Shown here: positions 1 through 7,922 of the stretch, piece after piece
Position numbering within the stretch: the stretch's first letter is position 1
Layout: each line of letters opens with the position of its first letter
NCBI GenBank assembly: GCA_900551345.1
Contig: URVP01000014.1
Location: 1 to 17,856, forward strand
DNA: 17,856 bases
Direction: 5' to 3'
From: an uncultured Eubacteriales bacterium
GTDB taxonomy: Bacteria > Bacillota > Clostridia > Monoglobales > UMGS1388
Translations under genes and position numbers: made by a program
The notes under the pieces: model-generated
Told to the model about the DNA's origin: nothing
Databases searched by the model: none
What the model saw: only the letters and a program-made list of their open reading frames with translations

Positions 1-2741
1 TTAAAGGTAAGCAGGGACGTTTCCGTCAGAACCTTCTCGGTAAGCGTGTTGACTATTCGGGCCGTTCGGTTATCGTTGTAGGCCCTGAACTTAAGATTTA
101 TCAGTGCGGTCTTCCCAAGGAAATGGCAGTTGAACTGTTTAAACCTTTTGTTATGAAAAAACTTGTAGAAGATGGATACGCACACAACATAAAGAGTGCT
201 AAGAGAATGGTAGAGCGTCTTAAAGACGAGGTATGGGATGTGCTTGAACAGGTTATTAAAGAACACCCCGTTCTTCTCAACCGTGCCCCCACACTTCACA
301 GACTTGGTATTCAGGCATTTGAACCGGTACTTGTTGAGGGTCGTGCTCTTAAACTCCATCCTCTTGTATGTACCGCTTATAATGCTGACTTTGACGGTGA
401 CCAGATGGCTGTCCATGTACCCCTTTCGGTAGAGGCTCAGGCTGAAGCAAGATTCCTTATGCTTTCTGCAAACAATCTGCTTAAACCTCAGGACGGTAAA
501 CCCGTTACTGTGCCTACTCAGGATATGGTGCTGGGAAGTTACTATCTTACCATAATGAAACCAAAAGAGGTTGTTATCACAAATCCCGGCGACAGCGGTC
601 TTGAAGTTGAGTCTAAAGTGAACTATATGACTCCCGATGAAAATGGACGCTGCCTTCTTAAAATAAACGAAGAACTTGAAGCTGCCGGCAAAAAGCCTGC
701 TGAATTCACCGAAGAGGGCGCATTTAAAGGCGAAATCGGTGAAGGCAAATATTTCACTTCGTATAATGAAGCGATTCTTGCTTATGAAAATAATTCCGTA
801 GGTCTTCATGCACCCATTAATGTCCGTGTTGAAAAAGAAATTGATGGTGAAATCCGCAGAGCGGTTATATCTACAACCATCGGCAGATTGATATTTAATG
901 AAAAGATTCCTCAGGACCTTGGCTTTGTTGACAGAACGCAGGAAGAGAATTATTTCGTTCCGGAAATATCCTTCCTTGTAGGTAAAAAGGCTCTCGGTCA
1001 GATAGTTGACAAGTGTATAAAAGTACACGGTGCAACTAAGACAGCAGAGGTTCTTGATAATATTAAAGCAATGGGATATAAATATTCCACACGAGGCGCT
1101 ATTACAATCAGCGTATCCGATATGGAAATCCCCGGTGTTAAGGCTAAGATTCTTTCTGAAGCTGAGAATAAGGTTGAGGAAATTACCAAAACATTCAGAA
1201 GAGGTCTTATGTCTGACGAAGAGCGTTACAACATGGTTATTGATACATGGAGTACAGCCAGCGACGATGTAACAAAGGCTCTTATGAAGAACCTGGATAA
1301 ATATAACCCCATATTCATGATGGCAGATTCCGGTGCCCGTGGTAGTATCAATCAGATTCGTCAGCTTGCAGGTATGCGTGGACTTATGGCTGATACATCA
1401 GGTCGTACGGTAGAAATTCCCATCAGAGCAAACTTCCGTGAAGGTCTTAATATTCTTGAATATTTCATTTCGACTCACGGTGCAAGAAAAGGTCTTGCCG
1501 ATACAGCGCTTCGTACAGCCGATTCAGGTTACCTTACAAGAAGACTTGTTGATGTATCACAAGAAGTTATCATTCGTGAGCTTGACTGTGGTACTGATGA
1601 CGGCATTGTGGTTTCAACCATAAAAGACCACAATGAAGTTATTGAGGAACTGTTTGACCGTCTTACCGGCAGATACGCTGCTGAAGATATTGTAGACCCC
1701 TCAACTGGCGAGATAATCTTCCCCAGAAATGGGCTTATGCGTGATGCTGACGCTAAAAAGATTATTGCTGCCGGCATTAAAGAAGTTAAAATTCGCTCCG
1801 TTCTTACCTGTCGTGCTAAGTACGGCGTGTGCTCCAGATGTTACGGTGCTAACCTTGCTACAGCAGGTGAAGCAAATGTGGGCGAAGCAGTTGGTATTAT
1901 TGCGGCTCAGTCAATCGGTGAACCCGGTACACAGCTTACAATGCGTACTTTCCATACAGGCGGTGTTGCCGGCGATGACATCACACAGGGTCTTCCCCGT
2001 GTTGAAGAGTTGTTTGAAGCAAGAAAGCCCAAGGGTCTTGCAATTATTGTTGAAATCGATGGTGTTGTAAGTATTCAGGACACTAAGAAAAAGAGAGAAA
2101 TCATTGTTACTAATCAGGACACCGGCGAAACTGCAACCTATTTTATCCCGTTCGGTTCCAGAATATGTGTTCGTGACGGTGATATTCTTAAGGCAGGCGA
2201 TGAGCTTACAGAAGGTTCTGTAAATCCCCACGATATTCTTAAGATAAAGGGTGTAGCTGCTGTTCATAACTATCTTATCCAGGAAGTGCAGCGTGTGTAC
2301 CGGCTCCAGGGTGTTGACATTGATGACAGACACATTGAGGTTATTGTTCGTCAGATGATGCGTAAGGTGAAAATTGAAGAATCGGGAGATTCTAAATATC
2401 TTGTTGGTTCAATGGTAGATAAGAATGAGCTTTATGAAGTAAACAAGCAACTTGAAGAAGAAGGCAGAGAACCCGCTAAGTACAGTCATGTTCTTATGGG
2501 TATCACCAAAGCTTCTCTTGCAACAGATTCATTCCTTTCAGCCGCTTCCTTCCAGGAAACAACCAGAGTACTCACCGATGCAGCTATTAAGGGTAAGATC
2601 GATCCGCTTATTGGCCTTAAGGAAAATGTAATTATAGGTAAGCTTGTTCCTGCCGGAACCGGTGTTCAGAAATACAGAAGCATTTCTGTAAAACCTGTCC
2701 AAGAACAGGCTGAAACTCCTTCTGAATATGTAATCGAATAA
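1..2741 (+). CDS. rpoC: DNA-directed RNA polymerase subunit beta' (partial, 5' end outside window)
   Basis: This is the catalytic beta' subunit of RNA polymerase. The reading frame is open from base 3, without a start, so roughly the first quarter of the protein lies upstream of the window; about 912 residues are present. Visible landmarks, numbered within the fragment, are the Mg-binding NADFDGD motif (residues 127-133), the bridge helix beginning GARGSINQIRQLAG, the following trigger-loop region with ARKGLADTALRTADSGYLTR, and the second zinc site with cysteines at 529, 603, 610 and 613, the spacing of the classical beta' site. The C-terminus ends SEYVIE with a TAA stop. An in-frame ATG at 123 is an internal methionine, not a start: conserved beta' sequence (GKRVDYSGRSVIVVGPEL) precedes it. 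No truncation or frameshift is seen. The L7Ae gene and str operon follow, the normal Gram-positive order. Confidence 0.98.
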   Translation, partial: KGKQGRFRQNLLGKRVDYSGRSVIVVGPELKIYQCGLPKEMAVELFKPFVMKKLVEDGYAHNIKSAKRMVERLKDEVWDVLEQVIKEHPVLLNRAPTLHRLGIQAFEPVLVEGRALKLHPLVCTAYNADFDGDQMAVHVPLSVEAQAEARFLMLSANNLLKPQDGKPVTVPTQDMVLGSYYLTIMKPKEVVITNPGDSGLEVESKVNYMTPDENGRCLLKINEELEAAGKKPAEFTEEGAFKGEIGEGKYFTSYNEAILAYENNSVGLHAPINVRVEKEIDGEIRRAVISTTIGRLIFNEKIPQDLGFVDRTQEENYFVPEISFLVGKKALGQIVDKCIKVHGATKTAEVLDNIKAMGYKYSTRGAITISVSDMEIPGVKAKILSEAENKVEEITKTFRRGLMSDEERYNMVIDTWSTASDDVTKALMKNLDKYNPIFMMADSGARGSINQIRQLAGMRGLMADTSGRTVEIPIRANFREGLNILEYFISTHGARKGLADTALRTADSGYLTRRLVDVSQEVIIRELDCGTDDGIVVSTIKDHNEVIEELFDRLTGRYAAEDIVDPSTGEIIFPRNGLMRDADAKKIIAAGIKEVKIRSVLTCRAKYGVCSRCYGANLATAGEANVGEAVGIIAAQSIGEPGTQLTMRTFHTGGVAGDDITQGLPRVEELFEARKPKGLAIIVEIDGVVSIQDTKKKREIIVTNQDTGETATYFIPFGSRICVRDGDILKAGDELTEGSVNPHDILKIKGVAAVHNYLIQEVQRVYRLQGVDIDDRHIEVIVRQMMRKVKIEESGDSKYLVGSMVDKNELYEVNKQLEEEGREPAKYSHVLMGITKASLATDSFLSAASFQETTRVLTDAAIKGKIDPLIGLKENVIIGKLVPAGTGVQKYRSISVKPVQEQAETPSEYVIE

Positions 2742-2746
2742 GGTAG

Positions 2747-2775
2747 TTGACAAAAGTCCCAAAGAGTGGTATAAT
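2747..2775 (+). promoter_or_regulatory. Consensus sigma-A promoter of the str operon
   Basis: TTGACA (2747-2752) and TATAAT (2770-2775) are separated by exactly 17 bases, a perfect match to the housekeeping consensus. The -35 box starts six bases after the rpoC stop. Transcription would begin near 2782, leaving a leader of about 58 bases before the L7Ae-like gene. The leader can form a 5'-terminal hairpin pairing CTGCT (2780-2784) with AGCAG (2808-2812). Its position means the L7Ae–rpsL–rpsG–fusA genes need not depend on readthrough from rpoBC. Confidence 0.9.
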
Positions 2776-2839
2776 CTTTCTGCTTTTTGGCGAATGATTA
2801 CTTAAACAGCAGGAAATGAAAGGAATTCGGTAAAGGCGA

Positions 2840-3082
2840 ATGTTAGAAGACTTATTAACAGATAAAAAAGTTGTAGGCATAAAACAATCACAAAAAGCAG
2901 TGGAGGAAGGCAAGGCTCTTAAAGCCTATGTCGCCTCCGACTGTGATGATAAAGTAAAGCAGCCGTTTATCAGTTTATGCCAAGAAAAACATATTCAGGT
3001 AACGGTGGCTGAATCAATGGAACAACTCGGTAACGCCTGCGGTATAAGCGTGGGCGCAGCCGTTGCTGTTATATTACTATAA
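2840..3082 (+). CDS. rplGB: L7Ae-family ribosomal protein (YbxF/RplGB-like)
   Basis: An 80-residue L7Ae/L30e/S12e/Gadd45-fold RNA-binding protein. In Bacillus subtilis the relative in this position (YbxF, renamed RplGB) binds kink-turn RNA and associates with the ribosome. The sequence shows the expected features: an N-terminal VVGIKQSQKAVEEGKA segment with the lysine-rich RNA-contacting turn, a central VASD(C)DD strand-turn, and the C-terminal LGNACGISVGAAVAVILL core that forms the binding loop. The length is normal for the family. Its place between rpoC and rpsL is diagnostic in Firmicutes. The start is the ATG preceded by a weak purine-rich site (AAAGG). It is 20 bases upstream of rpsL and so is cotranscribed with it. 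The exact cellular role of this subfamily is not settled; family membership is secure. Confidence 0.92.
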   Translation: MLEDLLTDKKVVGIKQSQKAVEEGKALKAYVASDCDDKVKQPFISLCQEKHIQVTVAESMEQLGNACGISVGAAVAVILL

Positions 3083-3102
3083 TTTAAGGAGGTGCAAAGG
3101 AT

Positions 3103-3522
3103 TTGCCAACATTTAATCAGTTAGTTAGAAAGGGTCGTCAAACTTCCGTTAAGAAGTCAAAGGCTCCTGCAATGCTTCGTGGTTTCAACACCCTCAAGCA
3201 GAGACCTATCGACACCGAATCACCCCAAAAGAGAGGTGTATGTACGGTTGTTAAGACCATGACCCCCAAAAAGCCTAACTCTGCTCTTCGCAAACTTGCC
3301 AGAGTTCGTCTGACAAACGGTATCGAAGTTTCAGCTTATATCCCCGGTATTGGTCACAATATCCAGGAACATAGCGTTGTTCTTATCAGAGGCGGTAGAG
3401 TTAAGGACCTGCCCGGTGTTAGATATCACATTATCCGTGGTACTCTTGATACAGCAGGTGTTGCCGGCAGACTTCAGAGCCGTAGCTTGTACGGTGCTAA
3501 GAAGCCCAAGGCAGGTAAGTAA
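3103..3522 (+). CDS. rpsL: 30S ribosomal protein S12
   Basis: S12 lies at the decoding centre of the 30S subunit and contributes to accuracy and tRNA selection. The 139-residue protein contains the family hallmarks PQKRGVCT, TPKKPNSALRK, VRLTNGIEV, and GGRVKDLPGVRYHI. It has the longer N-terminal region typical of Gram-positive S12 compared with the 124-residue E. coli protein. Residues equivalent to E. coli Lys43 and Lys88 (here Lys56 and Lys101) are both lysine, so no classical streptomycin-resistance substitution is present. The start is TTG at 3103, supported by the strong ribosome-binding site AAGGAGGTG just upstream and by the conserved MPTFNQLVRKG N-terminus; no in-frame ATG fits. It is the second gene of the str operon. 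The unusually long 172-base gap to rpsG is described separately. Confidence 0.98.
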   Translation: MPTFNQLVRKGRQTSVKKSKAPAMLRGFNTLKQRPIDTESPQKRGVCTVVKTMTPKKPNSALRKLARVRLTNGIEVSAYIPGIGHNIQEHSVVLIRGGRVKDLPGVRYHIIRGTLDTAGVAGRLQSRSLYGAKKPKAGK

Positions 3523-3541
3523 TTTAGCTTAATTCAAAACA

Positions 3542-3664
3542 AGTGCGTTTTTTAATATATATAATTTTTATATACCTTAATTTGCGCACTGACGGGACGC
3601 CTGTGTGCGTCTCGAGTACCTGAAGTGCTGATGCGCTTCTAAGTGAAAGGGTGTAGTTTGCCCT
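3542..3664 (+). promoter_or_regulatory. Multi-hairpin rpsL–rpsG intercistronic RNA (candidate regulatory element)
   Basis: The spacer between rpsL and rpsG can form four helices in the transcript: AGTGCG (3542-3547) with CGCACT (3585-3590) around an AT-rich inner stem; CGGGACGC (3593-3600) with GCGTCTCG (3607-3614) and a six-base loop; GAAGTGC (3622-3628) with GCGCTTC (3633-3639) and a four-base loop; and AGGG (3648-3651) with CCCT (3661-3664). CGCAC at 3585-3589 could instead pair with GTGCG at 3605-3609, breaking the first two helices. No T run follows any hairpin, so it is not an ordinary terminator, and I see no good promoter. In E. coli, S7 represses translation by binding the rpsL–rpsG intercistronic region; a comparable role here is inference only. 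Confidence 0.5.
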
Positions 3665-3694
3665 GAAAAAATCACAAAACAGGAGGGAAGAAAA

Positions 3695-4165
3695 GTGCCA
3701 AGAAGAGGTTTTATCCCCAAAAGGGATGTATTGCCTGACCCGCTTTACAACAGCAAGGTTGTAACCCGCCTTATCAACAGCATCATGCTGGACGGCAAAA
3801 AGGGTGTGGCGCAGAAAATTGTTTATGATGCATTTGATATCATAAAGGAAAAGCTTGATAAAGACCCCATTGAGGTTTTTGAAGCTGCTATGAATAATAT
3901 TATGCCTCAGTTAGAGGTTAAGGCTCGTCGTGTCGGCGGTGCTACCTACCAGGTTCCTATGGAGGTTCGTCCCGACAGAAAGCAGACACTCGGCCTCAGA
4001 TGGCTTACGGTTTATTCACGCGCTCGTAATGAGAGAACCATGCGTGAAAGACTTGCCGGTGAAATTATGGATGCCATGAACGGAACCGGTGCAGCTGTTA
4101 AGAAAAAGGAAGATACACACAAGATGGCAGAAGCAAACAAGGCTTTCGCACATTACCGTTGGTAA
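3695..4165 (+). CDS. rpsG: 30S ribosomal protein S7
   Basis: S7 is the primary assembly protein of the 30S head; it binds the 3' major domain of 16S rRNA and lines the E site. The 156-residue sequence is full length and carries the family signatures MPRRGFIPKRDVLPDP, LINSIMLDGKKGVAQ, VKARRVGGATYQVPMEV and the C-terminal HKMAEANKAFAHYRW. The start is GTG at 3695, chosen because it gives the invariant MPRRG N-terminus and sits eight to nine bases after a strong AGGAGGGA site. It is followed after 36 bases by fusA. In several bacteria S7 is the autogenous regulator of the str operon, and the structured spacer upstream makes that worth considering here, though nothing in the protein itself proves it. 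Confidence 0.98.
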   Translation: MPRRGFIPKRDVLPDPLYNSKVVTRLINSIMLDGKKGVAQKIVYDAFDIIKEKLDKDPIEVFEAAMNNIMPQLEVKARRVGGATYQVPMEVRPDRKQTLGLRWLTVYSRARNERTMRERLAGEIMDAMNGTGAAVKKKEDTHKMAEANKAFAHYRW

Positions 4166-4201
4166 TATGCGGCTTTGCTTAATCGCTTATGGAGGTAAAT
4201 A

Positions 4202-6286
4202 ATGGGTAGAGCTTTTAGTTTGGAGAAAACCAGAAATATCGGTATTATGGCTCATATCGACGCCGGAAAGACAACGACTACCGAAAGAATTCTGTTCTAT
4301 ACCGGACGAGTTCATAAAATCGGTGAAGTTCATGACGGCGCAGCCACCATGGACTGGATGGAACAGGAGCAGGAGCGTGGTATCACTATCACTTCCGCTG
4401 CTACAACTTGCCAGTGGAAAGGTCACAGAATAAACATCATCGACACTCCCGGACACGTAGACTTTACTGTAGAAGTTGAGCGTTCACTTCGTGTTCTTGA
4501 TGGTTCTGTTACGGTTATGTGCGCAAAAGGCGGTGTTGAGCCCCAGTCTGAAACCGTATGGAGACAGGCTGATAAGTACAAAGTACCGAGAATGATATAT
4601 GTAAATAAGATGGACATTATGGGTGCAGATTTTTATAATGTACTCAATATGATCAAAGACAGACTTAAATGTAATGCTGTTCCGATTCAGCTTCCCATCG
4701 GTGCTGAAGACGAGTTTGTCGGCATTATTGACCTTATTAAGATGGAAGCCATAATTTATACGGACGACCTTGGTAAGGTAATGGAAGAATCCGCAATTCC
4801 GGATAACATGAAAGAAAAGGCTGATGAATATCGTGCAGCCCTTCTTGAATCAGTAGCTGAGACCGACGAGGAACTTATGATGAAGTACCTTGACGGAGAA
4901 GAACTTACAGAAGCTGAAATTAAAAAGGCAATTCGTAAGGCTACTATTGCAAATGAAATGGTTCCTGTTACATGCGGAACTTCATACAGAAACAAGGGTG
5001 TTCAGCCTTTGCTTGATGCAATCGTTGACTTTATGCCCGCTCCTACCGATGTAGAATCAATTAAGGGTGTAATTCCCGGAACTGAAACTGAAGAATACAG
5101 ACATTCCTCTGATGATGAGCCGTTTGCTGCTCTTGCATTTAAGATTGCTACCGACCCCTTTGTTGGAAAGCTTTGTTTCTTCAGAGTATATTCAGGTACA
5201 CTCACTGCCGGATCGCATGTATACAACGCAAATAAGGACAATAAGGAAAGAATCGGTCGTATTCTTCTTATGCACGCTAATCACAGAGAAGATATTGAGA
5301 TGGTATATTCAGGTGATATAGCTGCTGCTGTAGGTCTTAAGAATACAACTACCGGTGATACACTTTGTGACGAGAATCATCCTATTATTCTCGAATCAAT
5401 GGACTTCCCCGAACCGGTTATCCGTGTTGCTATTGAACCTAAGACAAAAGCAGGTCAGGAAAAAATGGGTATCGCTCTTGCAAAGCTTGCAGAAGAAGAT
5501 CCCACATTCAAGACCTATACAGATGAAGAAACAGGTCAGACAATTATCGCAGGTATGGGTGAGCTTCACCTTGAGATTATTGTTGACAGACTTCTTCGTG
5601 AGTTTAAAGTTGAAGCCGATGTAGGTAATCCTCAGGTTTCATATAAAGAAACAATCCGCAAGCCTGTTAAAGTTGAGCATAAATATGCTCGTCAGTCCGG
5701 CGGTAAAGGTCAGTACGGTCATGTTCTTCTTGAACTTGAACCCCTTGAGGCAGGTAAAGGCTACGAATTTGTTAACAAAATCGTGGGCGGTGCTATTCCC
5801 AAGGAATATATCCCCGCAGTTGATGCAGGTATTCAGGGTGCAATGCAGTCAGGTGTACTTGCCGGCTACAATGTGGTTGATGTAAGAGCTACTCTTTATG
5901 ATGGTTCATATCATGAAGTTGACTCTTCTGAAATGGCGTTTAAGATCGCTGCTTCAATGGCCTTTAAGGATGGCTGCAAAAAGGCAGACCCCGTTCTTAA
6001 AGAACCTATTATGCGTGTAGATGTTATCGTTCCCGAAGAATATATGGGTGATGTTATGGGTGACCTTAACTCACGCCGTGGACAGATTCTCGGTATGGAA
6101 GCAAGAAATGGTGTACAGGCTATTGCGGCTAATGTTCCTCTTAGCGAAATGTTCGGTTATGCAACAGAACTTCGTTCAAGAACACAGGGTCGTGGTCAGT
6201 ACTCAATGCAGCCCAGCCACTACGAAGCTGTTCCCAAGAATATTCAGGAGACTATTATATCTTCAAGAGCAAAAAACAATGCTTGA
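4202..6286 (+). CDS. fusA: Translation elongation factor G
   Basis: EF-G is the GTPase that drives translocation of tRNA and mRNA on the ribosome and, with RRF, recycles it. The 694-residue protein is full length. It has the G-domain motifs AHIDAGKTTTTE (P loop, from about residue 17), RGITITSAATT (switch I), DTPGHVDF (G3) and NKMD (G4), then domain II, and the domain IV/V segments ARQSGGKGQYGHV, PVDAG-like AVDAGIQGAM and RRGQILGMEARNGVQ. The position within the str operon and the full set of GTPase motifs identify it as the main EF-G rather than a FusA2, TetM or LepA paralogue. The start ATG follows GGAGGT at a good distance. The stop TGA (6284-6286) overlaps the -35 box of the tuf promoter. 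Confidence 0.98.
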   Translation: MGRAFSLEKTRNIGIMAHIDAGKTTTTERILFYTGRVHKIGEVHDGAATMDWMEQEQERGITITSAATTCQWKGHRINIIDTPGHVDFTVEVERSLRVLDGSVTVMCAKGGVEPQSETVWRQADKYKVPRMIYVNKMDIMGADFYNVLNMIKDRLKCNAVPIQLPIGAEDEFVGIIDLIKMEAIIYTDDLGKVMEESAIPDNMKEKADEYRAALLESVAETDEELMMKYLDGEELTEAEIKKAIRKATIANEMVPVTCGTSYRNKGVQPLLDAIVDFMPAPTDVESIKGVIPGTETEEYRHSSDDEPFAALAFKIATDPFVGKLCFFRVYSGTLTAGSHVYNANKDNKERIGRILLMHANHREDIEMVYSGDIAAAVGLKNTTTGDTLCDENHPIILESMDFPEPVIRVAIEPKTKAGQEKMGIALAKLAEEDPTFKTYTDEETGQTIIAGMGELHLEIIVDRLLREFKVEADVGNPQVSYKETIRKPVKVEHKYARQSGGKGQYGHVLLELEPLEAGKGYEFVNKIVGGAIPKEYIPAVDAGIQGAMQSGVLAGYNVVDVRATLYDGSYHEVDSSEMAFKIAASMAFKDGCKKADPVLKEPIMRVDVIVPEEYMGDVMGDLNSRRGQILGMEARNGVQAIAANVPLSEMFGYATELRSRTQGRGQYSMQPSHYEAVPKNIQETIISSRAKNNA

Positions 6287-6311
6287 TTTTTGCTGAAACC
6301 TATTGTATAAT
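6283..6311 (+). promoter_or_regulatory. tuf promoter overlapping the fusA stop codon
   Basis: TTGATT (6283-6288) and TATAAT (6306-6311) are spaced by 17 bases. The -35 box includes the fusA TGA stop (6284-6286). Predicted transcription starts near 6318, about 40 bases before the tuf ATG, which has a strong AAGGAGGAA site. This would give tuf a dedicated transcript in addition to readthrough from the str operon, in keeping with the high EF-Tu demand. Based on motif matching only. Confidence 0.75.
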
Positions 6312-6358
6312 ATTAGTAAAATAATTATTAATCCCTATATATTAAGGAGGAAACTAAA

Positions 6359-7561
6359 ATGGCAAAAGAAAAATTCGAAAGAAATAAGCCCCATGTCAAC
6401 ATTGGTACAATCGGCCACGTTGACCATGGTAAGACTACTCTTACAGCGGCTATTACAAAGGTTCTTTCTCTTCAGGGTAAGGCTAACTACGCTGCTTACG
6501 ACCAGATCGATAAAGCTCCCGAAGAAAGAGAAAGAGGTATCACAATTTCAACAGCTCACGTTGAGTATGAAACTGACAATCGTCACTACGCTCACGTTGA
6601 CTGCCCCGGACATGCTGACTATGTTAAGAACATGATCACAGGTGCTGCTCAGATGGACGGCGCTATCCTTGTTGTTTCAGCAGCAGATGGTCCCATGCCT
6701 CAGACAAGAGAGCATATCCTTCTTTCCCGTCAGGTTGGCGTTCCTTATATCGTAGTATTTATGAATAAGGCTGACCAGGTTGACGATCCTGAACTTCTTG
6801 AACTTGTAGAAATGGAAATCAGAGACCTTCTTTCTGAATACGATTTCCCGGGCGATGAAATTCCGATCATCACAGGTTCTGCTCTTCAGGCAATTGAAAG
6901 CACTTCAACAGATATCAATGATCCTGCATATGCTCCCATTCTTAAGCTTATGGAAGCTGTAGATTCATATATTCCTACTCCTGACCGTAAGAGCGACCAG
7001 CCCTTCCTTATGCCTGTTGAGGATGTATTCTCAATCACAGGTCGTGGTACAGTTGCTACAGGTAGAGTAGAAAGAGGTAAGCTCACTGTTGGTGAAGAAG
7101 TTGAAATCGTTGGTCTTGAAGACGAGTCAAGAAAAGTTGTTGTAACAGGTATCGAAATGTTCAGAAAGCTTCTTGACTACGCTGAAGCAGGCGACAACAT
7201 CGGTGCTCTTCTTCGTGGTGTTCAGAGAAACGAAATCAAGAGAGGACAGGTTCTTGCTAAGCCCGGTTCAATTCATCCTCACACCAAGTTCAAGGGTCAG
7301 GTTTATGTATTGACCAAGGAAGAAGGCGGCCGTCATACTCCGTTCTTCAACAACTACAGACCTCAGTTCTATTTCAGAACAACAGACGTTACCGGTGTTA
7401 TTCAGCTTCCTGAAGGCACAGAAATGTGCATGCCCGGTGATAATGTTGAAATGACAGTTGAACTTATTACTCCTATCGCTATCGAAAAGGAACTTCGTTT
7501 CGCTATTCGTGAAGGCGGCAGAACAGTAGGTTCAGGCGTTGTTTCCGAAATTATCGAATAA
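6359..7561 (+). CDS. tuf: Translation elongation factor Tu
   Basis: EF-Tu delivers aminoacyl-tRNA to the ribosomal A site as a GTP complex. The 400-residue sequence is full length with the canonical motifs GHVDHGKTT (residues 19-27), RGITISTAHVEY (switch I), DCPGHADY (G3), NKAD (G4, alanine where E. coli has cysteine) and the domain II/III signatures GRGTVATGRVERG, LLRGV, RGQVLAKPGS and MPGDNV. The ATG is set by the MAKEKFERNKPHVN N-terminus and an AAGGAGGAA ribosome-binding site. It is the last gene of the cluster: a strong intrinsic terminator follows within 20 bases, and the S10 operon does not continue after it, as it does in some other bacteria. Confidence 0.98.
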   Translation: MAKEKFERNKPHVNIGTIGHVDHGKTTLTAAITKVLSLQGKANYAAYDQIDKAPEERERGITISTAHVEYETDNRHYAHVDCPGHADYVKNMITGAAQMDGAILVVSAADGPMPQTREHILLSRQVGVPYIVVFMNKADQVDDPELLELVEMEIRDLLSEYDFPGDEIPIITGSALQAIESTSTDINDPAYAPILKLMEAVDSYIPTPDRKSDQPFLMPVEDVFSITGRGTVATGRVERGKLTVGEEVEIVGLEDESRKVVVTGIEMFRKLLDYAEAGDNIGALLRGVQRNEIKRGQVLAKPGSIHPHTKFKGQVYVLTKEEGGRHTPFFNNYRPQFYFRTTDVTGVIQLPEGTEMCMPGDNVEMTVELITPIAIEKELRFAIREGGRTVGSGVVSEIIE

Positions 7562-7579
7562 TTTCACTTATAAAAAATG

Positions 7580-7614
7580 GCTTGACTATGCAAATGCATA
7601 GTCAAGCTTTTTTT
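7580..7614 (+). terminator. Intrinsic terminator after tuf
   Basis: A perfect 13-bp inverted repeat, GCTTGACTATGCA (7580-7592) and TGCATAGTCAAGC (7595-7607), with a nominal two-base centre, is followed directly by seven Ts (7608-7614). A matching run of As precedes it (7572-7577), so it could also work in the opposite direction. It ends the str/tuf transcript. Confidence 0.93.
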
Positions 7615-7620
7615 ATCCTT

Positions 7621-7655
7621 ATAATCTGAAAAACCCAATAATCTGAAAAAACCCA
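7621..7655. repeat. Tandem 17/18-base duplication
   Basis: ATAATCTGAAAAACCCA (7621-7637) is repeated directly at 7638-7655 with one extra A in the A run. It lies in the non-coding stretch after the tuf terminator and has no recognisable function; simple slippage or local duplication is the likely origin. The rest of the non-coding stretch 7562-7922 holds the tuf terminator, a promoter and a leader hairpin, listed separately. Confidence 0.85.
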
Positions 7656-7743
7656 CCTCTGCCCATAATGGTGTAAAGCAGCTTGTGTTATAAATCTGAA
7701 TAATGCAGCTTATATTTGCACCCTAAATTAATGTAAACTACTA

Positions 7744-7772
7744 TTGTAAAAAATTACCATTTGTGATACAAT
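7744..7772 (+). promoter_or_regulatory. Probable promoter of the LRR protein gene
   Basis: TTGTAA (7744-7749) and TACAAT (7767-7772) are separated by 17 bases in AT-rich DNA, four of six and five of six matches to the sigma-A boxes. The start would be near 7779, giving a leader of about 144 bases before the ATG at 7923. No other good candidate lies between the tuf terminator and the gene. Confidence 0.55.
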
Positions 7773-7860
7773 TGTGTTGTCATATAAGTTAATAAAGCTT
7801 AACATAATCAAAATTATTTTACGTGATTTTAAGTTTGATAAAACTTATGTGATATTAGGA

Positions 7861-7898
7861 GAGTATGTATTTATCATACACTGATTGGTTGCATACTC
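7861..7898 (+). other. Leader inverted repeats with competing partners
   Basis: GAGTATG (7861-7867) pairs perfectly with CATACTC (7892-7898), enclosing a 24-base loop. Inside the loop CATAC (7875-7879) can pair with the same GTATG (7863-7867), so the two hairpins exclude each other. The outer arm ends eight bases before the GAGGAGG ribosome-binding site at 7907. The folding is directly visible; any regulatory role is a guess. Confidence 0.4.
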
Positions 7899-7922
7899 AA
7901 TATTTTGAGGAGGCTGAAAATT

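Noticed and set aside
1911..2333. A 140-residue minus-strand open frame inside rpoC
   Set aside because: It lies wholly antisense to conserved beta' coding sequence and shows no protein family features.
7905..7922. A longer LRR protein starting at TTG 7905
   Set aside because: The GAGGAGG ribosome-binding site would be inside the gene; the ATG at 7923 is correctly placed and gives a normal signal peptide.
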